DNA from: an uncultured Bacteroides sp.
Lineage (GTDB): Bacteria; Bacteroidota; Bacteroidia; Bacteroidales; Bacteroidaceae
Assembly (NCBI GenBank): GCA_900544675.1
Contig: UQVZ01000004.1
Span: 1 to 64,000, forward strand
DNA length: 64,000 bases
Direction of reading: 5' to 3'
The position numbers and the translations under genes are program-made. Within the stretch, counting starts at the first letter, position 1, and each line of letters begins with the position of its first letter. Under the pieces are notes generated by a model. The model was not told where the DNA came from and made no database searches. It was given only the letters and a program-made list of their open reading frames with translations. Below are positions 24,643-32,498 of the stretch, one piece after another.

Positions 24643-25299
24643 ATTGCGTAATAAATAGTTTCGTTGCATCACCAGACTTTGCATAATGCGTTGTTCACAA
24701 GACAATTTTAAGGATAACGAGTTGAGAATTTTCGCTATACGTTTTTGCTCGTCTATATTAGGTATGCGGTGAGTTGTATTAAAAAAATCAATCACAGAAA
24801 TGTTAAGTAATCCATGATTCCTTGCACCTTCACCTGCTATATCAGCAACACCTTTATACCATTTCTTGGATTCAAAGTAATGTGCAAGAAAGTCTGCATC
24901 TACCTTGCTTGAATCAGGTCGAAAACAGATATACAAAGGGGATAATACGCCTTTATCATACCGTTCCAATCGTTTTATTGCACCCCATGTGTAATCACCC
25001 GAATAACTTTTATTATAGGCAAAATCCCCTTTCTGTAAAAGATAATATCCTTCCAAATTTTCACTTGCAACAGTCTTATTGAAGAAATCTTCTTGGTTGA
25101 CAAGTCCATATTGCGCCGCAATAGTCAAAACTTGTCTGCATTGTCTACCTATATTTTTAGTTTGAATCCTTTGGCATATATCAGAAAGTTTAACCAATTT
25201 CCACTCCTTGCTGTATGGTGATAACCTTTTAGCAGGCATTGATTCTTTGGGAGTACAGAATAGAGTTTCTGCAATGGCTGACTTTAATTTCTTCAAATC

Positions 25300-25314
25300 C
25301 TCAATGATTTTGTT
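25300..25314. repeat. Shufflon inverted repeat B, right copy
   Basis: Inverted copy of AACAAAATCATTGAG at 22774-22788, inside the central coiled-coil coding region of the silent hsdS. The match extends to 17 of 18 bases on one side. Confidence 0.7.
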
Positions 25315-25826
25315 CTGAGTTGAAATACGGTCATCTATTAACTGTAATAAAGTTGCAATTTTAATTTGCTCATCTTGCGCTGGTTTATATATTGGCATAT
25401 CAAAAAACACGTCATCTTTAATGCTTACTCGGTCAAATCTAACCCCAGAATCACCATGAGAATATACATATGAATGCCAAGCAGAACTCTTAAAACGGTA
25501 ATAAAGGAATTTGGGAAATATGTTATGTACAGAAAAACAGAGGTATAAGGGTGATATTATTCCAGCATCTTCCCCCTCATAGATATTAACAGGACCAAAT
25601 GGAGCTGCGGTTGATTTTCTTGGATTATAAACAAAGTCACCATTACATATAACATAATACCCATCTGTATTTTCCGTATTTGCAATTTCTCTATCGAAGT
25701 AATTACCTTGCGGAACAAGACCTAAGTTTGCAGAATTACACAAAACATTCTTAACTATATTCCCTTTGTTTTTCTTCGTAATCTTTGTAGCGAAATCACT
25801 CAATCTCAATTTTTCCCATTCACCGC

Positions 25827-25856
25827 TAAACTCCGGGAATCGCAAAGCCGGAACAT
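25827..25856. repeat. Shufflon inverted repeat A, right copy
   Basis: Inverted copy (29 of 30 identical) of 22232-22261, located at the 5' end of the silent hsdS and 47 bases from the recombinase start. It is the outermost repeat of the shufflon. Confidence 0.8.
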
Positions 25857-25902
25857 CGCACACTATATTTCTCTAATTATAAGAACCAATTATTTAGAAA
25901 TC

Positions 25903-26829
25903 ATGATTCATAAAACAGTTAGAGAAATTGCGGCGGCTTGGAAAGAATACAAGCGTCCTTATGTGAAGCAGTCCACAATGGCAGCTTATGTGTTAATCTT
26001 GGAGAACCACGTTCTTCCTTACTTCGGGGATGGTGATTCGCTCCACGAACAGGAGGTGCAGGCTTTCGTCTTGCAAAAGTTGGAACGTGGTTTGAGTGTC
26101 AAAACAGTCAAGGACATTCTGATTGTCCTTAAAATGGTGATGAAATTCGGGGTCAAAAATGAGTGGATGACCTATTATGAATGGGATATAAAGTATCCCA
26201 CGACCTCCACCAACAAGGAACTGGAAGTGCTGTCTGTCGCCAATCATAGAAAGATACTAAACTACATCCAAAGCCACTTCACTTTTACCGGGCTTGGCAT
26301 CTATATCAGTCTTAGTACCGGGCTGCGCATCGGAGAAATTTGCGCATTGAAATGGAGCGACATCAATGTAGCAGACGGCACAATAACAGTAAGTCGCACG
26401 ATTGAGCGCATCTATATCATTGAGGGAGAGAAAAAGCATACAGAACTTATCATCAACACGCCTAAAACCAAAAACTCCTGCCGCGAAATTCCTATGAGCA
26501 AGGAATTGTTGGCTATGATTAAACCGTTGAAAAAGGTGGTCAATGAAGATTTCTATGTGCTTACCAACGATGAACGTCCCACAGAGCCACGCACGTATCG
26601 CAACTATTACAATGGCTTGATGGTAAAGCTCGACATCCCCAAACTGAAATATCACGGTCTGCGTCACAGCTTCGCCACCCGTTGTATTGAAGCCGGATGC
26701 GACTATAAAACTGTCAGTGTATTGTTAGGCCACTCCAATATTTCGACCACGCTCAACCTTTATGTTCATCCCAATATGGAACAGAAGAAGCGTTGCATTT
26801 CCAAAATGTTCAAATCATTGGGAAAGTAG
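25903..26829 (+). CDS. Tyrosine recombinase, probable invertase of the hsdS shufflon
   Basis: 308 residues: a SAM-like core-binding domain (about 1-100) and a catalytic domain with LSTGLRIGEI (arginine), YHGLRHSFATR (HxxR type), LLGHSN and the nucleophile tyrosine in TTLNLYVHP. It is shorter than the element integrases because it lacks their N-terminal arm-binding domain, as is usual for DNA invertases. It starts 47 bases beyond repeat A, next to the silent hsdS. In Bacteroides such genes beside multiple hsdS catalyse specificity switching; the link here is by position. Confidence 0.88.
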   Translation: MIHKTVREIAAAWKEYKRPYVKQSTMAAYVLILENHVLPYFGDGDSLHEQEVQAFVLQKLERGLSVKTVKDILIVLKMVMKFGVKNEWMTYYEWDIKYPTTSTNKELEVLSVANHRKILNYIQSHFTFTGLGIYISLSTGLRIGEICALKWSDINVADGTITVSRTIERIYIIEGEKKHTELIINTPKTKNSCREIPMSKELLAMIKPLKKVVNEDFYVLTNDERPTEPRTYRNYYNGLMVKLDIPKLKYHGLRHSFATRCIEAGCDYKTVSVLLGHSNISTTLNLYVHPNMEQKKRCISKMFKSLGK

Positions 26830-26838
26830 AAGTTGTAT

Positions 26839-27375
26839 TCATCTTCTGAATACAGCCCATAGAATTACGGCAAGATAGCTGATGAGCAAAACTATCACCA
26901 CAAATATGAGCCAACGGTTGGAAAGCCAAATGCCTTCATTGCTTTGGAGGCGTTTGGCCATTTTATTGCTGTGCTTCTCCAACAGCTCTTCTTCGGCCTT
27001 GATGTGTTTGGCTGTGCATTGATGCACTTTCGCCAGTTCATCGGTGCCAATTTTGGCATGGATGACGGTGTGCTGTTCCGCCTTGACAATGGCACGGTTG
27101 ATGCCGTCCACGATATTGTCCGCACTGTCCTTTGCCGCAAGCAAGGCATTGAAAGCCGTCCGTTCCCGTTGGACGGTATGCTTCAAGCTGCCGTGTATGC
27201 CGTGCAGTTCTTCCTTTAGCGCATTGATTTCTTTCAGCAAATTACGAAGTTCAATCAGTTGGCAGTTGACTTCCTGAAGCAGTCCGTCAAGTTCCCGTTT
27301 GTCCTGCTCCAGTTCATCTTCGGATGTATAATTGGCAAGCCTCTCACGTAGAGCCGCCGTATCGGGTTGTTTCAT
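26839..27375 (-). CDS. Tail-anchored coiled-coil protein of the mobilization module
   Basis: 178 residues: a long helical coiled coil (about 10-140) with many Glu, Lys and Leu residues, then one C-terminal transmembrane helix (about 155-174) and a short basic tail. It lies 22 bases after the relaxase gene on the same strand. Small membrane proteins downstream of relaxases are common in Bacteroides mobilizable elements and may hold the relaxosome at the membrane or the host coupling protein. No enzymatic motif is visible. Confidence 0.65.
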   Translation of the reverse strand: MKQPDTAALRERLANYTSEDELEQDKRELDGLLQEVNCQLIELRNLLKEINALKEELHGIHGSLKHTVQRERTAFNALLAAKDSADNIVDGINRAIVKAEQHTVIHAKIGTDELAKVHQCTAKHIKAEEELLEKHSNKMAKRLQSNEGIWLSNRWLIFVVIVLLISYLAVILWAVFRR

Positions 27376-27397
27376 TGCGTTGCTGTTTTTAGGTTTG

Positions 27398-28657
27398 TCA
27401 TTTCCGTTTTATTCCGCCTTTGGGATGTCTGCCGATTCTGTTTGAAGCGGCTTGCGCACATCTACGGGCAAATTCTATCTCATCCTCTTTTGGGTCGCGT
27501 CCCCATTTCAAGTCTGACTGCGAACCGCCGCCACCTCCGCCCGATGTCACATCATAGGGAGAAGTTATAAGAGTGAAGTAAGCCATCGCCAAGTTCTGCA
27601 AGTCCTGCCAGTTGGCCAGTTCCCGGTAGTCGAACTCGTCATTGAAAAAGTCAAGCACCTTGTCCGGGAGATAACGCTTGTAGGTCTTGCCGTCATGCTC
27701 AAACTCCGTAGGCTGACGATTCGGTTTATAAGTGGTATAGTTCTCGAATATCAGGTTACTTTGGTATATAACAGGCTGTGGCTTTTGTTGCGTACCAATG
27801 GGAATGGACGGCTTCGATGTCGCTACAACAGGCTGTTTGGTTGCCGGACGGACTTGTTGCGCCTTACCTTGATGCAGTTTTTCCCATGTTTGCCTGATAC
27901 GGGATGCAGTCAGGTTGCGCCCCTTTCCAAGTTCCGATGCCTTGAACTTCGTGTTGCCTTTGAGAAGCACATAACCACGTATGACATCTTTCTTGTCCTT
28001 GCGCAGATACAAGTCGTAGCCTTTGGCGGCAAGCCTTTCTTGGTAGCCGTCCCAAGACCACTTGTCAAGCTCGCGCAAGACTTCCATGCAGTCGGCACTG
28101 ACTTTCGGGATGTTGGTTTCATGGATGTGCTGCGCCGTAGTCCATCCCCTTTGTCGGGCTATCATTTCAGCCGCCCGTTGTGCGCGCAGGTGTATGGCGT
28201 GGTCGTTGTTGATGTTCCCGTCCTCGTCCACACGGCTGACGATGGCATGAAGATGGGGTATGCCGCTGTCGGATTCCTCATGCAACCATACAGACGATTT
28301 GCTGCCCGATATGTTCGTCCGTGCGGAAACTATCTTGCCGTCCTTGTTGCGGATTTCCTGCATGTCGAAAGCGGCGGCGAAGTCCTGCCACAGTTGCCGC
28401 CAATCCTCCAAAGTGAAGTTTTCGGTATTCTCCATCGCCGGGCTTATCTCCATGCGGATGACATTGTTCTTGATATTCGGATGGTTCATCGTGGCAAACT
28501 TCATTTCCGTAAAAATACCTGTCGCATCCATACCCTGCGGCATGAAGTTGTCGCAGATACGGGTAATCCTTTCTGGATGCTTCTTGTTCCTTGACTCACC
28601 CGACACATAGAGCATCGCCCTGATGCCGTGGGCTACGGCCTTTGCCTTGGCTATCAT
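27398..28657 (-). CDS. Relaxase / mobilization protein (MOBP-like)
   Basis: 419 residues. The N-terminal half is a relaxase domain with a metal-binding histidine motif GIPHLHAIVSRVD (about 133-145) preceded by a tyrosine-containing N terminus (AMLYVSGE) and followed by the DNA-binding region to about residue 240. The C-terminal part (about 260-419) is Pro/Gln-rich and likely contacts the coupling protein. It nicks at oriT and stays bound to the 5' end of the transferred strand. Its start overlaps the stop of the mobC-like gene (ATGA). Together they make the inner element mobilizable by a helper. Confidence 0.85.
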   Translation of the reverse strand: MIAKAKAVAHGIRAMLYVSGESRNKKHPERITRICDNFMPQGMDATGIFTEMKFATMNHPNIKNNVIRMEISPAMENTENFTLEDWRQLWQDFAAAFDMQEIRNKDGKIVSARTNISGSKSSVWLHEESDSGIPHLHAIVSRVDEDGNINNDHAIHLRAQRAAEMIARQRGWTTAQHIHETNIPKVSADCMEVLRELDKWSWDGYQERLAAKGYDLYLRKDKKDVIRGYVLLKGNTKFKASELGKGRNLTASRIRQTWEKLHQGKAQQVRPATKQPVVATSKPSIPIGTQQKPQPVIYQSNLIFENYTTYKPNRQPTEFEHDGKTYKRYLPDKVLDFFNDEFDYRELANWQDLQNLAMAYFTLITSPYDVTSGGGGGGSQSDLKWGRDPKEDEIEFARRCAQAASNRIGRHPKGGIKRK

Positions 28658-29103
28658 GCTCCGTCCTCCTTAGCATTTTCGTTTGTTGTTCCTGCCGGAT
28701 AACTGTTGGCCGTCTGTGCGGACTGCAAGAAGTCGGTGACACGGTTTGTGACAAATGCCACTTTCTCGTACCAGTCAAGCATGATAGGCTGCTGGCGGAA
28801 AAGGCGTATCTTCTCGTTGTCGGTCAGTCCGTGCAGGGCGTTGGCGAAGTTCACCATGTCAGTCCTGCAAGCCGCAAGTTGCCGCAATCCGTCCAAATCC
28901 TTGTCGGAAAGCCTTTGCCGTGGCTTGTAGCCGAGTGCCCTCGCACGGATGAAATTGCTGCGTGTCATGCCGCACTGGTCAGCGGTACTTTTGATTTGTG
29001 CAAGCTCCTGTTCCGTGACTTTGGTGACCACCACCTTGTCACGCCTTACAACAGGCTTCTCCTGCCCGGATTGCTGTTTGGAAGTATCTTCTTCGTATGC
29101 CAT
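28654..29103 (-). CDS. MobC-like relaxosome accessory protein
   Basis: 149 residues starting at MAYEEDTSK. A ribbon-helix-helix-like and helical segment spans about 24-60, with VVTKVTEQELAQIKSTADQC followed by GMTRSNFIRARALG, which matches the MobC family signature. The longer frame up to 29343 is not used; the ATG at 29103 precedes the conserved part. MobC helps melt DNA at oriT and loads the relaxase encoded immediately downstream (4-base overlap). Confidence 0.8.
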   Translation of the reverse strand: MAYEEDTSKQQSGQEKPVVRRDKVVVTKVTEQELAQIKSTADQCGMTRSNFIRARALGYKPRQRLSDKDLDGLRQLAACRTDMVNFANALHGLTDNEKIRLFRQQPIMLDWYEKVAFVTNRVTDFLQSAQTANSYPAGTTNENAKEDGA

Positions 29104-29395
29104 AAACAAAGTTCTTAGAATGGTTGTAAAAACGGTTTCTATAAAAGGGATGGTGCGAGCCTGCGAGCGGCACGGACAACGGTCTGCCAAGCCGTTGCGA
29201 GGGCGTCGTGGTAATACCGTCCGAAGGCGGTAATACCTCGGCATATCTCGCAACTGAACGCTACCGCTCCATGCCAATCCAACCCTCCGCTTGCCACAGC
29301 CAGTACAGACTGGTGCCAGTAGGAGTGCCGGAGAATGGAACAACAGAAAGCGTTTGTTTGTACTATACCGTTGTCGGCTCGGCTTCTGACGGCTC
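29104..29395. other. Intergenic region upstream of mobC, candidate oriT
   Basis: This 292-base gap precedes the mobC-relaxase pair, where oriT usually lies in Bacteroides mobilizable elements. It is locally G+C-rich (29150-29290) and holds two direct copies of GGTAATACC (at about 29211 and 29230) around CCGAAGGCGG. No nick site can be assigned by eye. Confidence 0.3.
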
Positions 29396-29830
29396 TTATT
29401 CTTCTCTCTGTTCGTGGATGGATGGGGCGGCTATGCGGCCATTCTCCGCTATTTCCCATTGCAGTAGGCACGGAAAGCTCATCACGGACGCTACCCTTGA
29501 ACGGCAGGTGTCGATAAGCCCCATGCCCGTAAGCGTGGCAAGCAGGTTGCGTATGCGTTTCCTGCCCATGTTCCATTGCGATGAAAGCTGTTCCTCGGAA
29601 TACTGCGCCTGACCTGCGGAAAGCATGAGCGGTCTGTGGAAGCCATTGGCAACACCGTCCGTTAAAGCCATCCTCGCCAACAGGTCGCCGAACAATGCGA
29701 AGTTGCCTATTTCCCTGCCGTTGTCATCGGTCGTTGTTCCGCACAGCCATTGCATCGCATGGTCGGAAAAACTGAAAGAGAATGATGCAATTCCTGACGG
29801 GTACATGAACCTGTATGTTTCCTTGTCCAT
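29396..29830 (-). CDS. Unknown protein, possible winged-helix regulator
   Basis: 144 residues with no signal or membrane segment. The stretch YSEEQLSSQWNMGRKRIRNL (about 90-110) resembles a helix-turn-helix with a basic recognition helix, followed by LLATLTGMGLI, as in winged-helix regulators or replication initiators. It is coded upstream of the candidate oriT on the same strand as the mobilization genes. It may regulate them. Family not recognised. Confidence 0.55.
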   Translation of the reverse strand: MDKETYRFMYPSGIASFSFSFSDHAMQWLCGTTTDDNGREIGNFALFGDLLARMALTDGVANGFHRPLMLSAGQAQYSEEQLSSQWNMGRKRIRNLLATLTGMGLIDTCRSRVASVMSFPCLLQWEIAENGRIAAPSIHEQREE

Positions 29831-30085
29831 AAAATCTATGACTTTATAAATGTGATACTGTTTTTATTTGAATGGAATGAAGCCATGCAGGTATCTGTAT
29901 AGAAATACCGACTTGCTTTTTGTTGTACCCTGCACGGCTTGAAATAGTTGAATTGCGTATAAGTAGAAAGGTATTTGGTGAAAGCCACGCATCAGCCGGT
30001 CAATAAGCCCTGTCCCGAAATAAGGGAAGAAAATAAACTGCATGGACAGACACCTAACATACTCCTTTCCAGCTTTAGCACACGG
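29831..30085. other. Intergenic region in the mobilization module
   Basis: 255 bases of A+T-rich sequence with no open frame that looks coding. It probably holds the promoter of the gene ending at 29396, but no clear TAnnTTTG element was found. Confidence 0.35.
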
Positions 30086-30577
30086 TCACTTGTTTGCTCC
30101 GTTGCTGTTAGCGTTGCCCGAAAACGGTTGTCCGGGTGCAGGCCGCTTGTCAAGGCTCGACACGGCACGGCTGATATCCGTCGCGTTCACCGCAATGGAA
30201 AGCAATGCCTTGTTGACAGTTACCAACTGCCGCTTGTCGCAAAACTCCGCCACACGCTCCAGCAATCCGAACGCACGGTTCAACCGATGTCCCTGTATGT
30301 TGTCCGCTGTCAACCTGTCGTTGTCCGTGCCGCTGTTTAGATAGCGGTTGAGCGCAAGGCGGTCATCCGCCGAAATGCTTTCTGCCGTTGCCTTGCCGTC
30401 AGCGATGACTATGCTCACGCGCAGTGCATCCGCTTCGTAGATACCAACACTCTCCAAGAATGTGCGGATTGCCTGTACGTCCTTGCCGCTAACTTCACGC
30501 TTACGGCTCTCGTTCTTCTTTACGGTCGGAACAGACGAAGCTGCTTCGGACTGTTCCATGTTCTTGTTCATTTCCAT
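30086..30577 (-). CDS. Unknown helical protein of the inner element
   Basis: 163 residues with polar, charged ends and a helical middle (about 30-140). It contains VSGKDVQAIRTFLESVGIYE and RLNRAFGLLERVAEFCDK. No enzyme motif, signal peptide or membrane helix is visible. It lies 27 bases after the excisionase-like gene and is probably in one operon with it. Context suggests a role in excision control or mobilization, without direct evidence. Confidence 0.55.
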   Translation of the reverse strand: MEMNKNMEQSEAASSVPTVKKNESRKREVSGKDVQAIRTFLESVGIYEADALRVSIVIADGKATAESISADDRLALNRYLNSGTDNDRLTADNIQGHRLNRAFGLLERVAEFCDKRQLVTVNKALLSIAVNATDISRAVSSLDKRPAPGQPFSGNANSNGANK

Positions 30578-30604
30578 AATACAGTTTTAATGTGAATAAA
30601 AAGT

Positions 30605-30937
30605 TCATTGTCTTTCGTTCATTTCCTGAATCTTGGCAGCCGCTTCCTCCTTGATTTCGTCAACTGACTTTGATTTTGCGCCATGCACCCATTCAATCAG
30701 TTTCTTTTTCTCAAAGAAAATGAGTTTGCCCGCAGGCTTGAAGTACGGCAGTTGGTTCAAGTGCGTCATCTTATATAGGGTGCTTTTGGCAATGCCGAGA
30801 AAGTTAGCCGCTTCCTCTAAGTTCAGTACTTCCTTGGCCGCATAGCAAAGGTTTTCCAGTCGGTTCACCCGTTCCTGAAGCTCAGCAATCTTGCGCTCCT
30901 GTTCGAGATTCATTTTTGATGTCTTGTTTTCTGTCAT
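30605..30937 (-). CDS. Excisionase-like helix-turn-helix protein
   Basis: 110 residues from MTENKTSK. An N-terminal coiled coil (about 8-40) is followed by a MerR/HTH_17-type DNA-binding domain (about 45-95) with LNLEEAANFLGIAKSTLYKM and a beta wing KPAGKLIFFEKKKLIEW. Proteins of this type act as directionality factors or regulators for Bacteroides integrative elements. The upstream frame to 31033 is not needed. A -7 element TACATTTG on the minus strand lies at 30977-30984. It resembles the two HTH genes of the outer ICE at 42339-43198. Confidence 0.8.
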   Translation of the reverse strand: MTENKTSKMNLEQERKIAELQERVNRLENLCYAAKEVLNLEEAANFLGIAKSTLYKMTHLNQLPYFKPAGKLIFFEKKKLIEWVHGAKSKSVDEIKEEAAAKIQEMNERQ

Positions 30938-30976
30938 GATGTTGTATTTTATGAGTTTGTTAATCAATTTCGACCA

Positions 30977-30984
30977 CAAATGTA
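30977..30984 (-). promoter_or_regulatory. Promoter of the excisionase-like gene
   Basis: TACATTTG on the minus strand fits TAnnTTTG. It lies 40 bases before the start codon. The -33 element is weak. Confidence 0.45.
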
Positions 30985-31033
30985 TATGGTTTGATTTGTA
31001 GAATTGCAAGTCAAATGATTGATTTATAATCAT

Positions 31034-31564
31034 TTATCATATTGAAAATCAGCATTTCCCGCTCATTGTACAACTCTGAATATGTCGCTTTGTCCGGCTA
31101 TGTAGCCATGCGGTATTTTTTGCCAACTTACTGATTGGACACACATTCAGCATTGCTGATAATGGCAGGTGGGTTGTACATTTGTCCAAGACAGTGTGCA
31201 ACGGCAGAAATGCCATAGTGTACAAATGACATAAAACAGATTTTAACAGACCTTTGGAATAAGCAACATAAGTCTGTGTGTGAGGCATTTGCTGTATCTT
31301 CCTGAAAATGCCCGTGTGATATAAATGGTTGATTGACAACATATTTATAAGAAATTGCTTGCTTTTCACGGGACAAAATCGTACCTTTGCAGAGGAAAGA
31401 GAAGTCCATGACAAGGGATGCCGGACTTGAAGCGTTCTTGATTTTATTTTCCTGTGGTTTTGTCCCGTTTTTGTCCCGTCCGGGATTTGTCTCACGGAAT
31501 AATATCTTGCAAATAGTTGGTTTACAGAAGGTTGCAAGTGAAAGAAAGCGTAAAAATACGCTAA
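31034..31564. other. Non-coding right end of the inner element
   Basis: About 530 bases without a convincing gene. It holds an inverted GGGACAAAAT motif (31371-31380), a plus-strand -7 element TACCTTTG (31382-31389) and the 20-bp arm-type repeat (31458-31477). Short frames here, including 31387-31593, run into the junction and are not protein-like. Confidence 0.55.
31458..31477. repeat. Right arm-type repeat of the inner element
   Basis: Exact second copy of TTTTGTCCCGTTTTTGTCCC found at 12389-12408, in the same orientation, about 90 bases inside the right core. Likely integrase arm-binding site. Confidence 0.65.
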
Positions 31565-31571
31565 CCACCAG
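31565..31571. other. Right attachment core of the inner element
   Basis: Second copy of CCACCAG. It also forms codons F-W-W of the traJ 5' fragment. Inside the element it is preceded by TAA, so the right end reads TAACCACCAG, close to the left inner end TAACCACCAA. Confidence 0.8.
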
Positions 31572-31696
31572 AACGGGCCTTGTGCACCGGTAAACGTGGC
31601 GTCGGTCAGAAACTCGTTGGTCTGAAAGATGACATCATCTATTTCCTCTTCCAGAAGGTCTATGCCGAAATTCGATAGGATATTTCCGTCTGCCAT
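31565..31696 (-). pseudogene. traJ: traJ 5' part (44 codons)
   Basis: The frame starts at MADGNILSNFGIDLLEEE and reaches GAQGPFWW at the core. Beyond the core it runs on into the inner element, giving a chimeric frame to 31049 that is not protein-like. It starts 13 bases after the preceding transfer gene. Together with 11230-12231 it makes an in-frame TraJ of 377 residues. Confidence 0.85.
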
Positions 31697-31709
31697 TTCC
31701 GTTTCTTTT

Positions 31710-32480
31710 TTAGTTCCTGTTCACGGTTTCTTCTCCGTCGCTTCCTCCGCTGCCGCCACCCGTCTGCGAGCCACGCACGGCAAACCGGGATTCGTTCCAC
31801 CGCTCCACGGCATCGCGCAGGATGCTTCCTTTGTCGATAGGCTGTGCTTCTTCTGCGTTCAGCAGTCCCTCCGTCACGGTGGCGTTCTGTTTCCGTGCGA
31901 GGTAGAGGATGAGCGTCCCGTTCTGCCGGGCCACATCCTCGCTGATGCGCAGGTACTCTTTCTTCCGCTGGGCGTTGGGCATGTAGGCATCCTTGGTGGC
32001 GTTGATGGCGCACTGGTACACCTGATAATATTCTTCCCAGCGTTCCCGTTCGTCCGGCGTGCCGCCACACAGGAGAATGCGGTCGATGTTGCGCCGGAAG
32101 CGTTCCATCTGTCCGTTCACCTTGTCGCCCTCGGCAAGCCAGGCCAGGTCCACCTGCCTGTCGGCCACGTTCAATGCCTCGACAGCGGCCCGTTTGACCA
32201 GTGCCGAGTCGATGGCTTCCGCCTCGTCCGTCTGGTTGTAGAGGTTCACTCCGGCCAGCGTCCGGAACGACAGCTTGTTCTTCGCCGCCGCCGTCTTCTT
32301 GTACTTGTTGTGCAGCAGCGTGTAGTAGATTTCCGGGGTGAATGCCCCGGTGCCGGTTTCCATCACGGTAATCTGGTTCTGCTTGGGCGAGTCGTGGTTG
32401 TAGGTCACATACTGCGCATGGGCGGCATGTGCCGTCAGGACTGCCGCCGCAAGAAGTGTCATTGTTCGTTTCATGTGCAT
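31710..32480 (-). CDS. Exported transfer-operon protein (DUF5045-like)
   Basis: 256 residues. A signal peptide (about 1-22, ending AHAQ) is followed by a helical domain and a glycine/serine-rich C terminus (GSQTGGGSGGSDGEE). Placement immediately before traJ matches a conserved small exported protein of Bacteroides transfer operons that I associate with DUF5045, though I cannot verify the family by eye. Role in the secretion channel is inferred from the operon. Confidence 0.6.
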   Translation of the reverse strand: MHMKRTMTLLAAAVLTAHAAHAQYVTYNHDSPKQNQITVMETGTGAFTPEIYYTLLHNKYKKTAAAKNKLSFRTLAGVNLYNQTDEAEAIDSALVKRAAVEALNVADRQVDLAWLAEGDKVNGQMERFRRNIDRILLCGGTPDERERWEEYYQVYQCAINATKDAYMPNAQRKKEYLRISEDVARQNGTLILYLARKQNATVTEGLLNAEEAQPIDKGSILRDAVERWNESRFAVRGSQTGGGSGGSDGEETVNRN

Positions 32481-32498
32481 ATCCTTTTCCTTTTTTCG

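Larger units (their letters stand above)
24631..25863 (-). pseudogene. Silent full-length hsdS in opposite orientation
   Basis: A complete two-TRD HsdS frame of about 410 codons (TRD1 about 15-170, central coiled coil with QNKIIEDLKKL, TRD2, end LLRNMFI). It lacks an ATG: the frame opens with GTG at 25863 and the family-typical DVPALRFPEF begins almost at once. There is no ribosome binding site or promoter in the 39 bases before the divergent recombinase gene. It is therefore a stored allele that becomes expressed when inversion at repeat A joins it to the start of the active gene. No internal lesion is seen. Confidence 0.8.
12239..31571. mobile_element. Inner integrative mobilizable element, 19.3 kb, nested in traJ
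   Basis: The element carries two tandem tyrosine integrases at its left end, a type I restriction-modification operon with an hsdS shufflon, a relaxase with accessory genes, and excisionase-like DNA-binding proteins near its right end. Borders are set by the 7-bp core repeats and by exact restoration of traJ. A 20-bp perfect direct repeat with GTCCC motifs lies about 150 bp inside the left end and about 90-115 bp inside the right end, as expected for integrase arm sites. Another shared 10-mer, ATAGTTGGTT, occurs at 12314-12323 and 31513-31522. It encodes no type IV secretion genes, so it must use a helper to transfer. Confidence 0.85.

Noticed and set aside
23411..25863. Three extra hsdS units read as decayed duplicates
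   Set aside because: Frames are intact and the ends coincide with precise inverted repeats, which indicates storage cassettes of a shufflon rather than decay.
31387..31593. Small frame at the right end of the inner element behind a promoter-like motif
   Set aside because: It encodes the arm repeat and the core in translation and crosses the junction, so it cannot be a conserved element gene.
31049..31696. 215-codon frame starting like TraJ
   Set aside because: Only the first 44 codons are TraJ; the remainder is read-through into the inner element and not protein-like.
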